Shown: positions 6,609 through 13,996 of the stretch, piece by piece
Numbering within the stretch: the stretch's first letter is position 1
Layout of the letters: each line of letters starts with the position of its first letter
Source of the DNA: UBA2658 sp964617335
GTDB lineage: Bacteria > Bacillota > Clostridia > Oscillospirales > Oscillospiraceae
DNA length: 22,379 bases
Assembly: GCA_964617335.1 (NCBI GenBank)
Contig: CAZTXG010000028.1
Coordinates: 1-22,379, forward strand
Direction of reading: 5' to 3'
The notes under the pieces: generated by a model
Seen by the model: only the letters and a program-made list of their open reading frames with translations
Told to the model about the DNA's origin: nothing
Databases searched by the model: none
Translations under genes and position numbers: made by a program

Positions 6609-9149
6609 ATGGCAAAAGATTATAAGCCCGAGGATATAATGTATCCCGAGCAAAAAATAGTGTCCACAGAGTTGGTCACAGAAATGAAAACCTCATATAT
6701 CGACTATGCTATGAGTGTAATAGTAGGCCGTGCCCTGCCTGACGTGCGGGACGGTTTAAAGCCTGTTCACAGGCGGATTTTATATGCAATGTATGAGGAC
6801 AACCTTACAAATGACCGGCCCTTCAAAAAATCCGCAACCTGTGTCGGTGACGTTTTGGGGCGCTACCATCCCCATGGTGACGCCTCTGTTTACGACGCCA
6901 TGGTGCGTTTGGCTCAGGACTTTTCCATGCGCTATATGCTGGTGGACGGTCACGGAAACTTCGGCTCCATAGACGGCGACCCTCCGGCAGCCTACCGTTA
7001 CACAGAAGCGAGGATGTCAAGAATTTCCGACGAGCTTCTTCGTGATATCGACAAGCAGGTGGTGGATTGGACACCAAACTTTGACGAAAGTAGAAAAGAG
7101 CCTAGAGTTTTGCCCTCTCGATTTCCAAACCTTCTTGTAAACGGCTCTAGCGGCATTGCCGTGGGCATGGCAACAAATATCCCGCCCCACAACCTTACAG
7201 AGGTTATAAACGCCTGCATCTGCGTTTTGGAAAACCCCGAGGCAGAGCTTTCTGACCTTATGGAGCACGTAAAAGGACCAGATTTTCCCACAAGGGGCAT
7301 TATAATGGGCCGCTCCGGCATAAGAGCTGCCTATGCCACAGGCAAGGGAAGGGTTGTTATGCGTTCCCGCACTGATATGGAGGAATACGGGCAAAACCGC
7401 CAGCGTATCATAGTCACCGAGCTGCCCTATCAGGTAAACAAGCGCAACCTTATTGAAAACATAGCAGACCAGGTAAGGGATAAGCGCTTAGACGGCATTT
7501 CAGGTCTTCGTGACGAGTCGGATAGAAACGGTATGCGCATAGTTATCGAGCTTAAAAAGGACGCAAATCCCCAAATTGTTTTAAACAGGCTTTTTGCCCA
7601 GACCCAGCTTCAAAGCTCTTTCGCGATAAATATGCTGGCTTTAATAAACAATCAGTCCCAGCCTAAAATTTTATCCCTGCGGCAAATTTTGGACGAGTAC
7701 CTTCAGTTCCAGGAGGAAATTATAACCCGACGCACTCAGTTTGACCTTCAAAAAGCTTTAGACAGGGCCCACCTTCTTGAGGGACTTTTAATAGCTCAGG
7801 ACAATATAGACGAGGTTATTCGCACCATCCGTGAAAGCTATGATGACGCAAAGCAAAACCTTATGAACAAGTTCAGCCTTTCGGAAACTCAGGCTCAGGC
7901 CATTTTGGATATGCAGCTAAAGCGCCTGCAAGGACTGGAAAAGGAAAAGCTCTTGGCAGAATATCACGATTTGGAAGAAAAAATCGCCTATTATAAAGAA
8001 TTGTTATCCTCTGAGGATATGATTAAAGATGTTTTAAAAACTGAGCTTATAGCCATTCGTGACAAATTCGGTGACGAGCGCAGAACGGATATTGAAGATG
8101 TTGAAGATGATATTGACATCGAAGACCTTATAGACGAGGAGGAGTGTGTTTACACCCTTACTAGGGCCGGCTATATAAAGCGTATGCCGGCAGACACCTA
8201 TCACTCCCAGCGCCGTGGCGGAAAGGGCATAGCAGCCCAAACTCTTCGTGACGAGGATTATGTTGAAACTGTTTTCACAGCCTCCACCCACGACTTTATA
8301 TTATTCTTCACAGACACCGGCAGGGTCTACCGCAAAAAGGGCTATCTTGTTCCGGAGTCTTCCCGTACGGCAAAGGGAATGAACATCATTAACCTTCTGC
8401 CCATTGAACAAGGCGAAAGGGTAAGCGCCATGATTCACGCCCGTGAGCTTGACAATGAAGAAGAATTTCTTGTCATGGTCACAAAAATGGGTACTGTGAA
8501 AAGAATGTACCTCAACGCTCTTAAGAATATTCGCAATGTGGGCATAAGAGCCCTAACCCTTGAAGAGGGAGACGAGCTTATTTCTGTCCGCCGGACAGAC
8601 GGCAAGCAAAACATCCTTATAGCAACCCATGACGGGGCGGCAATCTGCTTTGCGGAAACTGACGCCAGAGCAATGGGCAGAGACGCCATGGGGGTTCGGG
8701 GCATAAGACTCCGTGAGGGAGACTATTGCGTTGGCGCCTGCCGTGCAAGGCAGGGGGGAAGCCTTCTTTCCGTTACGGAAAACGGTTATGGAAAGCGCAC
8801 TGCCATTGAAGAATACCTCCGTGGAAGTGACGCCACTCCTCAAAGACGCGGCGGCATGGGTCTTAAAAACTACAGGGTTACGGAAAAGACCGGCAAAATA
8901 GCCGGAGCCATAGTGGTAGACGGCAATGAGGACGTTCTTCTGATTTCAGACGACGGCACCATAATCCGTATGGCGGCAGATAGCATAAGCAGCTTCGGAA
9001 GGGACACTCAGGGAGTTCGGCTTATGCGGGTTTGCGAAGGCTCCAGAGTTATCTCCATTGCCCGCACCGAAAAGGAAATTGACGAGGACGAAGCTGAAGA
9101 TTTGCCGGAGGGCCATTGCCCAAATGCTGAGGAAGCAGAAGAGGATTAA
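6609..9149 (+). CDS. gyrA: DNA gyrase subunit A
   Basis: GyrA contains the DNA-cleaving tyrosine and the DNA-wrapping C-terminal domain of gyrase. The 846-residue product is full length. The breakage-reunion domain has VIVGRALPDVRDGLKPVHRR (37-56), the quinolone-determining region GRYHPHGDASVYDAM (84-98) and the catalytic Tyr131 in AYRYTEARM. A coiled-coil region lies around 380-470. The C-terminal domain carries a GyrA box, QRRGGKG, near residue 537, which marks gyrase rather than ParC, and the protein ends in an acidic tail. The position equivalent to E. coli Ser83 is Ala92, and Asp96 occupies the Asp87 position (see findings). AAAGGTGG sits 9 nt before the ATG. It probably shares transcription with gyrB, with an 85-nt gap containing a hairpin. 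Confidence 0.97.
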   Translation: MAKDYKPEDIMYPEQKIVSTELVTEMKTSYIDYAMSVIVGRALPDVRDGLKPVHRRILYAMYEDNLTNDRPFKKSATCVGDVLGRYHPHGDASVYDAMVRLAQDFSMRYMLVDGHGNFGSIDGDPPAAYRYTEARMSRISDELLRDIDKQVVDWTPNFDESRKEPRVLPSRFPNLLVNGSSGIAVGMATNIPPHNLTEVINACICVLENPEAELSDLMEHVKGPDFPTRGIIMGRSGIRAAYATGKGRVVMRSRTDMEEYGQNRQRIIVTELPYQVNKRNLIENIADQVRDKRLDGISGLRDESDRNGMRIVIELKKDANPQIVLNRLFAQTQLQSSFAINMLALINNQSQPKILSLRQILDEYLQFQEEIITRRTQFDLQKALDRAHLLEGLLIAQDNIDEVIRTIRESYDDAKQNLMNKFSLSETQAQAILDMQLKRLQGLEKEKLLAEYHDLEEKIAYYKELLSSEDMIKDVLKTELIAIRDKFGDERRTDIEDVEDDIDIEDLIDEEECVYTLTRAGYIKRMPADTYHSQRRGGKGIAAQTLRDEDYVETVFTASTHDFILFFTDTGRVYRKKGYLVPESSRTAKGMNIINLLPIEQGERVSAMIHARELDNEEEFLVMVTKMGTVKRMYLNALKNIRNVGIRALTLEEGDELISVRRTDGKQNILIATHDGAAICFAETDARAMGRDAMGVRGIRLREGDYCVGACRARQGGSLLSVTENGYGKRTAIEEYLRGSDATPQRRGGMGLKNYRVTEKTGKIAGAIVVDGNEDVLLISDDGTIIRMAADSISSFGRDTQGVRLMRVCEGSRVISIARTEKEIDEDEAEDLPEGHCPNAEEAEED

Positions 9150-9163
9150 GAAATATTATCAAA

Positions 9164-9205
9164 GGGTCGGCAAGTTAAGATAGATTTGCCGACCCTGTTA
9201 TCTTA
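9164..9205 (+). promoter_or_regulatory. Stem-loop in the gyrA-rnhA gap with loop complementary to the rnhA leader
   Basis: GGGTCGGCAA (9164-9173) pairs perfectly with TTGCCGACCC (9186-9195), a 10-bp stem with a 12-nt loop. It is followed by TGTTATCTTATT, so it could be the gyrA terminator. The loop also contains TAAGATA (9176-9182), perfectly complementary to TATCTTA (9199-9205) just before the rnhA ribosome site AGGAGG (9208-9213). The stem is well supported. A regulatory role is inference. Confidence 0.5.
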
Positions 9206-9217
9206 TTAGGAGGATAC

Positions 9218-9655
9218 ATGAAATCTGTTACCATATATACCGATGGAGCCTGCTCCGGAAACCCCGGCCCCGGAGGCTGGGGAGCCATATTGAAATATGG
9301 AGACATAGAACGTGAAATATCCGGAGGGGAAAAGGAAACCACAAATAATCGCATGGAGCTTATGGCTGTTATAAAAGCTCTTGAAGCCTTGAAAGAGCCA
9401 TGTAAAGTAGAGCTTTACACAGATTCCCAGTATATAGTCAATGCCATAAATAAGAGCTGGCTGAAAGGCTGGAAGGCAAAAAGCTGGAAAAGAAAGGATG
9501 GGGAACTTAAAAACCCCGACCTTTGGCAGCGGCTGGATAAGCTTCTTTCCCTCCATGAGGTCAGCTTTAACTGGGTTAAGGGCCATGGGGATAACGAGTT
9601 TAACAATCGCTGTGATGCCCTTGCGGTGGAGCAAAGAGATAAGTTTTCGCAATAG
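9218..9655 (+). CDS. rnhA: Ribonuclease HI
   Basis: RNase HI cuts the RNA strand of RNA-DNA hybrids, removing R-loops and primers. The 145-residue protein is the normal length of the bacterial enzyme with no N-terminal hybrid-binding domain. All active-site residues are visible: Asp9 (YTDGACSGNPGPGG), Glu47 (NNRMELMA), Asp69 (LYTDSQY), His123 (VKGHGDN) and Asp133 (NRCDALA). The basic stretch WLKGWKAKSWKRKDG (81-95) is the handle region. The ATG at 9218 follows AGGAGG with a tight 4-nt gap. It lies 68 bases after gyrA and is closed by a strong hairpin at 9667-9700. Its place next to gyrase fits a shared role in supercoiling and R-loop control. Confidence 0.97.
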   Translation: MKSVTIYTDGACSGNPGPGGWGAILKYGDIEREISGGEKETTNNRMELMAVIKALEALKEPCKVELYTDSQYIVNAINKSWLKGWKAKSWKRKDGELKNPDLWQRLDKLLSLHEVSFNWVKGHGDNEFNNRCDALAVEQRDKFSQ

Positions 9656-9666
9656 GGACATAAAGA

Positions 9667-9700
9667 TATGGGCGCAGCTTAAGACTAAGCTGCGCCCATA
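9667..9700. terminator. Bidirectional terminator hairpin between rnhA and the SLH gene
   Basis: TATGGGCGCAGCTTA (9667-9681) and TAAGCTGCGCCCATA (9686-9700) form a perfect 15-bp stem with an AGAC loop. It lies between two convergent genes. T-tracts on both sides are modest (ATTTAAT on +, TCTTTAT on -). It probably ends both transcripts. Confidence 0.8.
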
Positions 9701-9715
9701 ATTTAATAAAAAGGT

Positions 9716-11158
9716 TTAAAAACCATAGTCCAAATAGTCTATTTCAAAGGTTCTGGAATTTGGGCTGTATTTAATTTCATTATCCGTAAGCCAAAACCAT
9801 GAGTCGTCCCAGTAGCCCGGAGTATCGGGAAAGGGGTCGGCCCAGGTAGTGTCTATGTTATACCAGACTCCTTCGGAGTTTATCCTTGACCAGACGTGAT
9901 TTTCCCCGCCGGCAAAACCAGTCATTCCACCCATGGGAACACCGGCAAGATTACATAGATAGTTATACATACCTGTATAGCCCTGACAAACTGTGATATT
10001 TGAAAACACCGCGTCATAGCCGGTATAATTTGTATAACCTGTGTCGTATTCAAGCAATAGAGCCGTGTAGACATAGAGGATATAGGCCTTTTCTTTAATG
10101 CTCATGGAGGGCTTCAGCTCACCGCTTGCATAAAGGGAGGCTACAATGTCGGCGCAGGCATTTTCAAAAGCCGGTATCTGCCATGCGATAGTGCTGTTTG
10201 GTATGCCCTGGGCGTTTTCAAGAGAAAGGCTAAAGCTTATGTTATAGCAGTTTCCGCTGTTGTCATAATAATAATCTGCGATTACCGTCCAAGTGCGGAG
10301 GAAGGAGGAGTATTCGGTATATTCAAAAATGGCGTAGTTATAAGACTCAACAATTTTATCGATTATGTACTGAATTTCACTTATATGACAGCTGAGGTCA
10401 CTTGTAAAAACCTCGTTGAATGAGGAGTTTACAAGCATCCAGCACCAGGCATTTACAGAATCGTCGTAGGTATTAAGTTTTTCCGGACGAGCAAGCATAT
10501 AATGGCTGTAATCTAAAAGCGCATATGGGTCAGGGTCATTTACATAGCTCCAGTCAGGCTGATCTAAAAGGTCAATGAGACGATATAGCATAATGCAGGT
10601 GTCTCCGCGCTTGACATTTTGCCGGCCGCCGAAAGAAACCGTTCCGTCGCCGTTGGGAATGCCCGCTATAATACCAAGATCGTAAAGGGTGTTGGCAACC
10701 TGAGAGTAAGTGTCGGTAAATGCGTCGGTTTCGGTTTCCCAAAAATCTATCTGATAAACATTTAAGATGTATTCACCAATTTCCTCACGACTGGCATAAG
10801 CCTCGGGGTCAATTCCTCGGGGAGCTATGCCGTTTGAATAGGCCCACTCCATGCAGTCTGAGTACCAAGGGCTGGTTTTGCCGGTGTAACCTGTGTAATC
10901 AATGCCGGCCACGGATAAAATAAGCTTAATGGCCTCGCCGGTTTTAACAGGATTTTGCGGAAGAAAACGACCGTCTCCATAGCCGTTTACTACCCCCTGA
11001 TTGTACATGGAAACAATTTCGCCTGCATAGTAGTCCCAGTTGTTTACATCCGAAAAGGGGCTGTTTGCCGCCCTTGCCGCACTTGCCGGAAAAAAAGAGA
11101 AAAGCATAAGTACGGCAATTAGAGAACATAGCAGTCTGGAAGCAGATTTTTGTTTCAT
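9716..11158 (-). CDS. Secreted SLH-domain protein with transglutaminase-like domain
   Basis: The 480-residue protein begins with a signal peptide (basic MKQKSASR, hydrophobic core to about 22, ASAARA near 26-31). Three SLH-type repeats follow: FSDVNNWDYYAGEIVSMY to about 86, SPWYSDCMEWAYSNGI to about 138, and FTDTYSQVANTLYDLGII to about 197. SLH repeats usually bind pyruvylated cell-wall polymers, so the protein is probably anchored outside the cell. The C-terminal third is a transglutaminase-like papain fold: Cys391 (TVCQGYTGMYNYLC), His421 (GGENHVWSRI) and Asp436 (YNIDTTWADPF) form a plausible Cys-His-Asp triad. Such domains can act as proteases or cross-linking enzymes; the substrate is unknown. 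The ATG has AAGGAGAGG just upstream. It starts 20 bases after the stop of the upstream gene on the same strand, so the pair looks like an operon. Confidence 0.88.
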   Translation of the reverse strand: MKQKSASRLLCSLIAVLMLFSFFPASAARAANSPFSDVNNWDYYAGEIVSMYNQGVVNGYGDGRFLPQNPVKTGEAIKLILSVAGIDYTGYTGKTSPWYSDCMEWAYSNGIAPRGIDPEAYASREEIGEYILNVYQIDFWETETDAFTDTYSQVANTLYDLGIIAGIPNGDGTVSFGGRQNVKRGDTCIMLYRLIDLLDQPDWSYVNDPDPYALLDYSHYMLARPEKLNTYDDSVNAWCWMLVNSSFNEVFTSDLSCHISEIQYIIDKIVESYNYAIFEYTEYSSFLRTWTVIADYYYDNSGNCYNISFSLSLENAQGIPNSTIAWQIPAFENACADIVASLYASGELKPSMSIKEKAYILYVYTALLLEYDTGYTNYTGYDAVFSNITVCQGYTGMYNYLCNLAGVPMGGMTGFAGGENHVWSRINSEGVWYNIDTTWADPFPDTPGYWDDSWFWLTDNEIKYSPNSRTFEIDYLDYGF

Positions 11159-11178
11159 GTGCCTCTCCTTAATTTAAA

Positions 11179-12255
11179 TTACATATCGGATTTTAACGAA
11201 AAGCGCATTTTTACCGGATTATGGTCGGACCAGGCAAAGCCCTCGTCTATTACGGCGGAGGAAATGACTTCCACATTATCGGAAACTATGAAGCCGTCTA
11301 TAGTGAGGACAAAGGCGGTTTTTGGATCATAGGCAGCGTTTGCGTTTCTTGCGGAAGGAACGGGATTTTCTTCGTCAAGGGGAGCTATAAGGCTAAAACC
11401 CTTTGGCATAAGCTCAAAGGGAAAGCTCTGGGCCCAGGTAAATTCCTCGCCGGAGACTCCGAAGATTTTTGAGGAGTCGCCCAAAAGGTCTTTGTTAAAA
11501 TCCCCGCCGCAGACAATGTAGTTACCTGCCTCATATTCAGAGGACATATCCTCAAAAAGTACCTCAAGCTGCCTTGTGGCTATGCTGCCGTCAGAGCTGT
11601 ATGCCGAAAGATGAAGATTATAAAGGCAGAGGTTCTTTCCGTTTTCCGCAGGTACTTTTGTAACACTGTAACAGCGGTCAAGGTCCACAAGCTTCATAAA
11701 GGAATCTTCAATAGGCAGGCTGCGGCGCACAGCCTCATCTATTTTAAGGGAGGATAAGGTAACAATACCGGCAACAGATTTTCCGTGGGGCTGGGTAAAG
11801 GGATAAAACAAATAAGGCGAGTCGTAGTTTTGGGCAAAAACACTGCCGAAATTGAGGAAGGCTTCCCTTGCTAAGGCATACTGGTCCACCTGATAGCTGC
11901 GGGTGGAGCCGATATCTATCTCTTGAAAATAAACAAAGTCCGGATTTTCTCTTTTTACAGCAGCAAAGGCACCGTCGAGGTTTTCATAAACAGCTTCACG
12001 GCTGAAAGCCCTTGAATATTTGCCCCCGTCCATAAAAAAGCTGTAATCATCACTGTAGGCACCAAAGCCAACATTATAGCAGACGATAAGGTATTCAGTA
12101 TCAAGACAGGCTGCTTCATCGGAAAAGTTTTGTGCCTCAAGCTCCAGCATATCGTCAAGGCGATAAAAATCGATAAAAACATAGGCAACATATCCGCCGA
12201 TAATTAAAACAAGAAGAAGAACCAAGCTGAGAAAAATCTTTAAAAACTTATTCAT
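11179..12255 (-). CDS. Membrane-anchored endonuclease/exonuclease/phosphatase-fold protein
   Basis: The 358-residue product starts with a single transmembrane segment (about 5-28, IFLSLVLLLVLIIGGYVAY), so the catalytic domain probably faces outside. The EEP fold is shown by Asn61 (VCYNVGFG), Glu112 (YFQEIDIG), His215 (YNLHLSA), Asp252 and Asn254 (GGDFNKD), Asp320 (TIDGFIV) and Asp344-His345 (WSDHNPV), which match the metal-dependent phosphodiesterase active site. Family members include nucleases, sphingomyelinases and inositol phosphatases; the substrate cannot be told here. The ATG at 12255 is chosen because AAGGAGAG lies 7-8 nt upstream in a good position. An in-frame ATG at 12327 lacks such a site and would put extra residues before the membrane helix. 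It precedes the SLH/transglutaminase gene by 20 bases. Confidence 0.85.
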   Translation of the reverse strand: MNKFLKIFLSLVLLLVLIIGGYVAYVFIDFYRLDDMLELEAQNFSDEAACLDTEYLIVCYNVGFGAYSDDYSFFMDGGKYSRAFSREAVYENLDGAFAAVKRENPDFVYFQEIDIGSTRSYQVDQYALAREAFLNFGSVFAQNYDSPYLFYPFTQPHGKSVAGIVTLSSLKIDEAVRRSLPIEDSFMKLVDLDRCYSVTKVPAENGKNLCLYNLHLSAYSSDGSIATRQLEVLFEDMSSEYEAGNYIVCGGDFNKDLLGDSSKIFGVSGEEFTWAQSFPFELMPKGFSLIAPLDEENPVPSARNANAAYDPKTAFVLTIDGFIVSDNVEVISSAVIDEGFAWSDHNPVKMRFSLKSDM

Positions 12256-12277
12256 TTTTACCACTCTCCTTGGCATG

Positions 12278-12306
12278 AGTTTACAATATTTTAACAAATT
12301 TTTCAA
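12278..12306 (-). promoter_or_regulatory. Possible promoter of the EEP-SLH pair
   Basis: On the minus strand TTGAAA (12301-12306) and TAAACT (12278-12283) are separated by 17 bases. The -10 is a 4 of 6 match. A start about 7 bases downstream would leave a very short leader before the AAGGAG ribosome site. Confidence 0.4.
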
Positions 12307-12432
12307 GTACTTTAAAAGAGGTTCCAAGTTTTTTGGAATGATTCGAAGCTGCTGTTTTTAAGTAATGAGAAAACAGCTTTAAGTGAAAAATTTTTTGTTC
12401 AAGTGACAGTTTTTGCCTTTTGACAAAACAGC

Positions 12433-12461
12433 TTGTTTTTTGAGGAAAAATGATGTATAAT
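12433..12461 (+). promoter_or_regulatory. Sigma-A-type promoter of a short transcript
   Basis: TTGTTT (12433-12438) and a perfect TATAAT (12456-12461) are spaced by 17 bases. The predicted start is near 12468. Confidence 0.65.
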
Positions 12462-12467
12462 CTGATT

Positions 12468-12551
12468 TAGCAGGAAAAACAAATACTGCTGATGAATAAT
12501 ATACTAGTACAGCTGCAAGACCTTAGGGGATTTGTCTGCTGTACTTTTTTT
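12468..12551 (+). ncRNA. Candidate small RNA, about 84 nt
   Basis: A sigma-A-type promoter ends 6 bases before the predicted start, and a factor-independent terminator ends the unit, with no open reading frame of note between them. The 5' part can form a 7-bp hairpin, TTAGCAG (12467-12473) with CTGCTGA (12486-12492), one G-U pair included. The 3' part is the terminator hairpin with an inner AGAC/GTCT helix and a 12-nt loop containing AGGGGA. The downstream hydrolase has its own promoter at 12579-12607, so this unit need not be its leader. I do not recognise it as a known RNA family. It could also be an attenuated leader. Confidence 0.5.
12506..12551 (+). terminator. Rho-independent terminator of the short transcript
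   Basis: AGTACAGC (12506-12513) pairs with GCTGTACT (12538-12545), with an inner helix AGAC/GTCT (12518-12521 with 12534-12537), followed by seven T (12545-12551). Confidence 0.75.
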
Positions 12552-12578
12552 AAGATTATGGGCTAGGCTTTTGCAGGC

Positions 12579-12607
12579 TTGACGGGGCGGAGCTTTGAGA
12601 ATATAAT
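12579..12607 (+). promoter_or_regulatory. Promoter of the alpha/beta hydrolase gene
   Basis: TTGACG (12579-12584) and a perfect TATAAT (12602-12607) are spaced by 17 bases. A start near 12614 gives a leader of about 85 nt. Confidence 0.7.
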
Positions 12608-12698
12608 TAATAGTAATTAAAAGCTCATAAACCCTGAAGATTTAAAATCTGAGGCTTTGAAGCTAAATGGCAAAATAAAGATTGCGGAGGTTGGCATG

Positions 12699-13643
12699 AT
12701 GGAAAAACAGCAGGGCTTTTTTATTAGCAGCAATGGCAGCGATAATATTTGCTATCACCGCTTTATACCTGAAGGTGAAGTAAAGGGCATATTCCAAATC
12801 GTCCACGGCATGGCAGAGCATTCTCTGCGCTATGAAAACTTTGCCGCCTATCTTTGCAATGCGGGCTTTGCCGTCTACATACATGACCATATGGGACATG
12901 GCTCAAGTGTTAAAGATATAGAGCATTTGGGTCTGTTTTTGGACGGAAATCAGGCAGAGTTTATGGTGGAAGATGTTAGAAGGTTAGCGCAGATAGCCAA
13001 AAAAGATAACCCAGACAAGAGACATTTCTTGTTTGGACATAGCATGGGCAGTTTTATTGTTCGTATTTTTGCCTCAAAATACAGCGCCGCCATCGACGGG
13101 CTTATAATCTGCGGTACAGGAGCGCAAAATTCCAAGGCTGTTGCCGCAAAGTCTATTATAAAGCTTATGCGGGTTTTCCGAGGTAAAAACCACAAAAGTG
13201 ATTTTATAGATAAGCTTTCCTTTGGCAAGCATAATGAGCGTTATGACGAAGTTAGCACAAAATTTGACTGGCTAAGCCGTGACCCTCTTATAGTAAATGA
13301 ATATATTGCCAGCGATTACTGCGGCTTCCTTTTTTCTCTGGACGGAATGCTTAACCTTTTGGATACTAATATTATTTCAAACAAAGCTGAAGCCTTCGAA
13401 TCCCTGCGGAAGGATTTGCCCCTGCTCATTATCAGCGGAGACATGGACCCTGTGGGCGATTATGGTGAGGGAGTCAGAAAGGTTTATGACAGCTATCTTT
13501 GTGCCGATGTTAAAAATGTTAGCCTGAAGCTTTATCCCGGTGCCAGACATGAAATATTAAATGAAACCAATAAAGACGAGGTTTATAAGGATATTTTAGA
13601 TTTTGCCCTTTTATACGGGGCGGAGCTTTTGGAAAAGGTATAA
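12699..13643 (+). CDS. Alpha/beta hydrolase, monoacylglycerol lipase/lysophospholipase type
   Basis: The protein (314 residues) has the serine-hydrolase fold of the lysophospholipase/monoacylglycerol lipase group (hydrolase_4). The oxyanion region is IVHGMAEHSLRYENFA, followed by DHMGHGSS. The nucleophile elbow is FGHSMGSF with Ser115, the acid is Asp250 in SGDMDPVGD and the base is His284 in GARHEIL. No signal peptide is seen, so it should act in the cytoplasm or at the inner membrane face on lipid esters; the true substrate is unknown. GGAGG at 12686-12690 places the start at ATG 12699 (8 nt) or the adjacent ATG 12696 (5 nt). An in-frame ATG at 12657 has no ribosome site. It has its own promoter and a strong terminator downstream. 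Confidence 0.88.
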   Translation: MEKQQGFFISSNGSDNICYHRFIPEGEVKGIFQIVHGMAEHSLRYENFAAYLCNAGFAVYIHDHMGHGSSVKDIEHLGLFLDGNQAEFMVEDVRRLAQIAKKDNPDKRHFLFGHSMGSFIVRIFASKYSAAIDGLIICGTGAQNSKAVAAKSIIKLMRVFRGKNHKSDFIDKLSFGKHNERYDEVSTKFDWLSRDPLIVNEYIASDYCGFLFSLDGMLNLLDTNIISNKAEAFESLRKDLPLLIISGDMDPVGDYGEGVRKVYDSYLCADVKNVSLKLYPGARHEILNETNKDEVYKDILDFALLYGAELLEKV

Positions 13644-13708
13644 GGTAAAATCGTCATACATAATAAAATATTAAAGTAAAAAGCATATGGATTTATTTCC
13701 GACAACAA

Positions 13709-13746
13709 AAAAACATCCGGTGAAGATTCCTTCACCGGATGTTTTT
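13709..13746. terminator. Bidirectional terminator between hydrolase and CooT-like gene
   Basis: A perfect 17-bp stem (13709-13725 with 13730-13746) with an ATTC loop has AAAAA at one end and TTTTT at the other. It therefore works as a terminator on both strands. It lies between convergent genes. Confidence 0.92.
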
Positions 13747-13755
13747 AGTATAAAC

Positions 13756-13947
13756 TTAGCTTGCAGGGATAATGTAGATTGCATTTTTGTTTAGATCAAT
13801 GCTTTTTATAGAACCGGGGACAAGGGTCTGCTTGCCCAGCAAATCCGTTAGCCTAATGGCCTTATCTTCAACTTCAACCTGTGTGATTTTTTCGCAGATA
13901 AGCTTATCTACTCCGTTGCTTCTTTCGTAAGCGCTTGAAAGACACAT
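13756..13947 (-). CDS. CooT-family nickel-binding small protein
   Basis: The 63-residue protein has the features of the CooT family: the N-terminal MCLSSAY with Cys2, the central VEVEDKAIRLTDLLGKQTLVPGSI and the C-terminal IKSIDLNKNAIYII. CooT of Rhodospirillum rubrum is a dimeric nickel-binding protein that helps mature carbon-monoxide dehydrogenase, with Cys2 as a nickel ligand. Relatives are common in anaerobes without a fixed partner. No CO dehydrogenase is in this window, so the client enzyme is unknown. AAGGAGG lies 8 nt before the ATG. The gene is 49 bases downstream of a Cys/His-repeat protein on the same strand with no obvious terminator between, so co-transcription and a shared nickel or cobalt role are likely. 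Confidence 0.82.
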   Translation of the reverse strand: MCLSSAYERSNGVDKLICEKITQVEVEDKAIRLTDLLGKQTLVPGSIKSIDLNKNAIYIIPAS

Positions 13948-13996
13948 GAATATACCTCCTTTGTCTTTGACACAAAGCGGTTTTAAGGCGAGATAT

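Larger units (their letters stand above)
12256..12698. other. 443-base intergenic region with divergent promoters and a small transcription unit
   Basis: This is the longest stretch without a protein gene. From left to right it holds a likely minus-strand promoter for the EEP gene (12278-12306) and short dyads (TTCCAA/TTGGAA at 12322-12338; GCTGTTTT/AAAACAGC at 12351-12377). It then holds a complete plus-strand promoter-to-terminator unit (12433-12551) and a second plus-strand promoter (12579-12607) for the hydrolase. I see no tRNA, coding sequence or insertion element in it. Confidence 0.7.
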
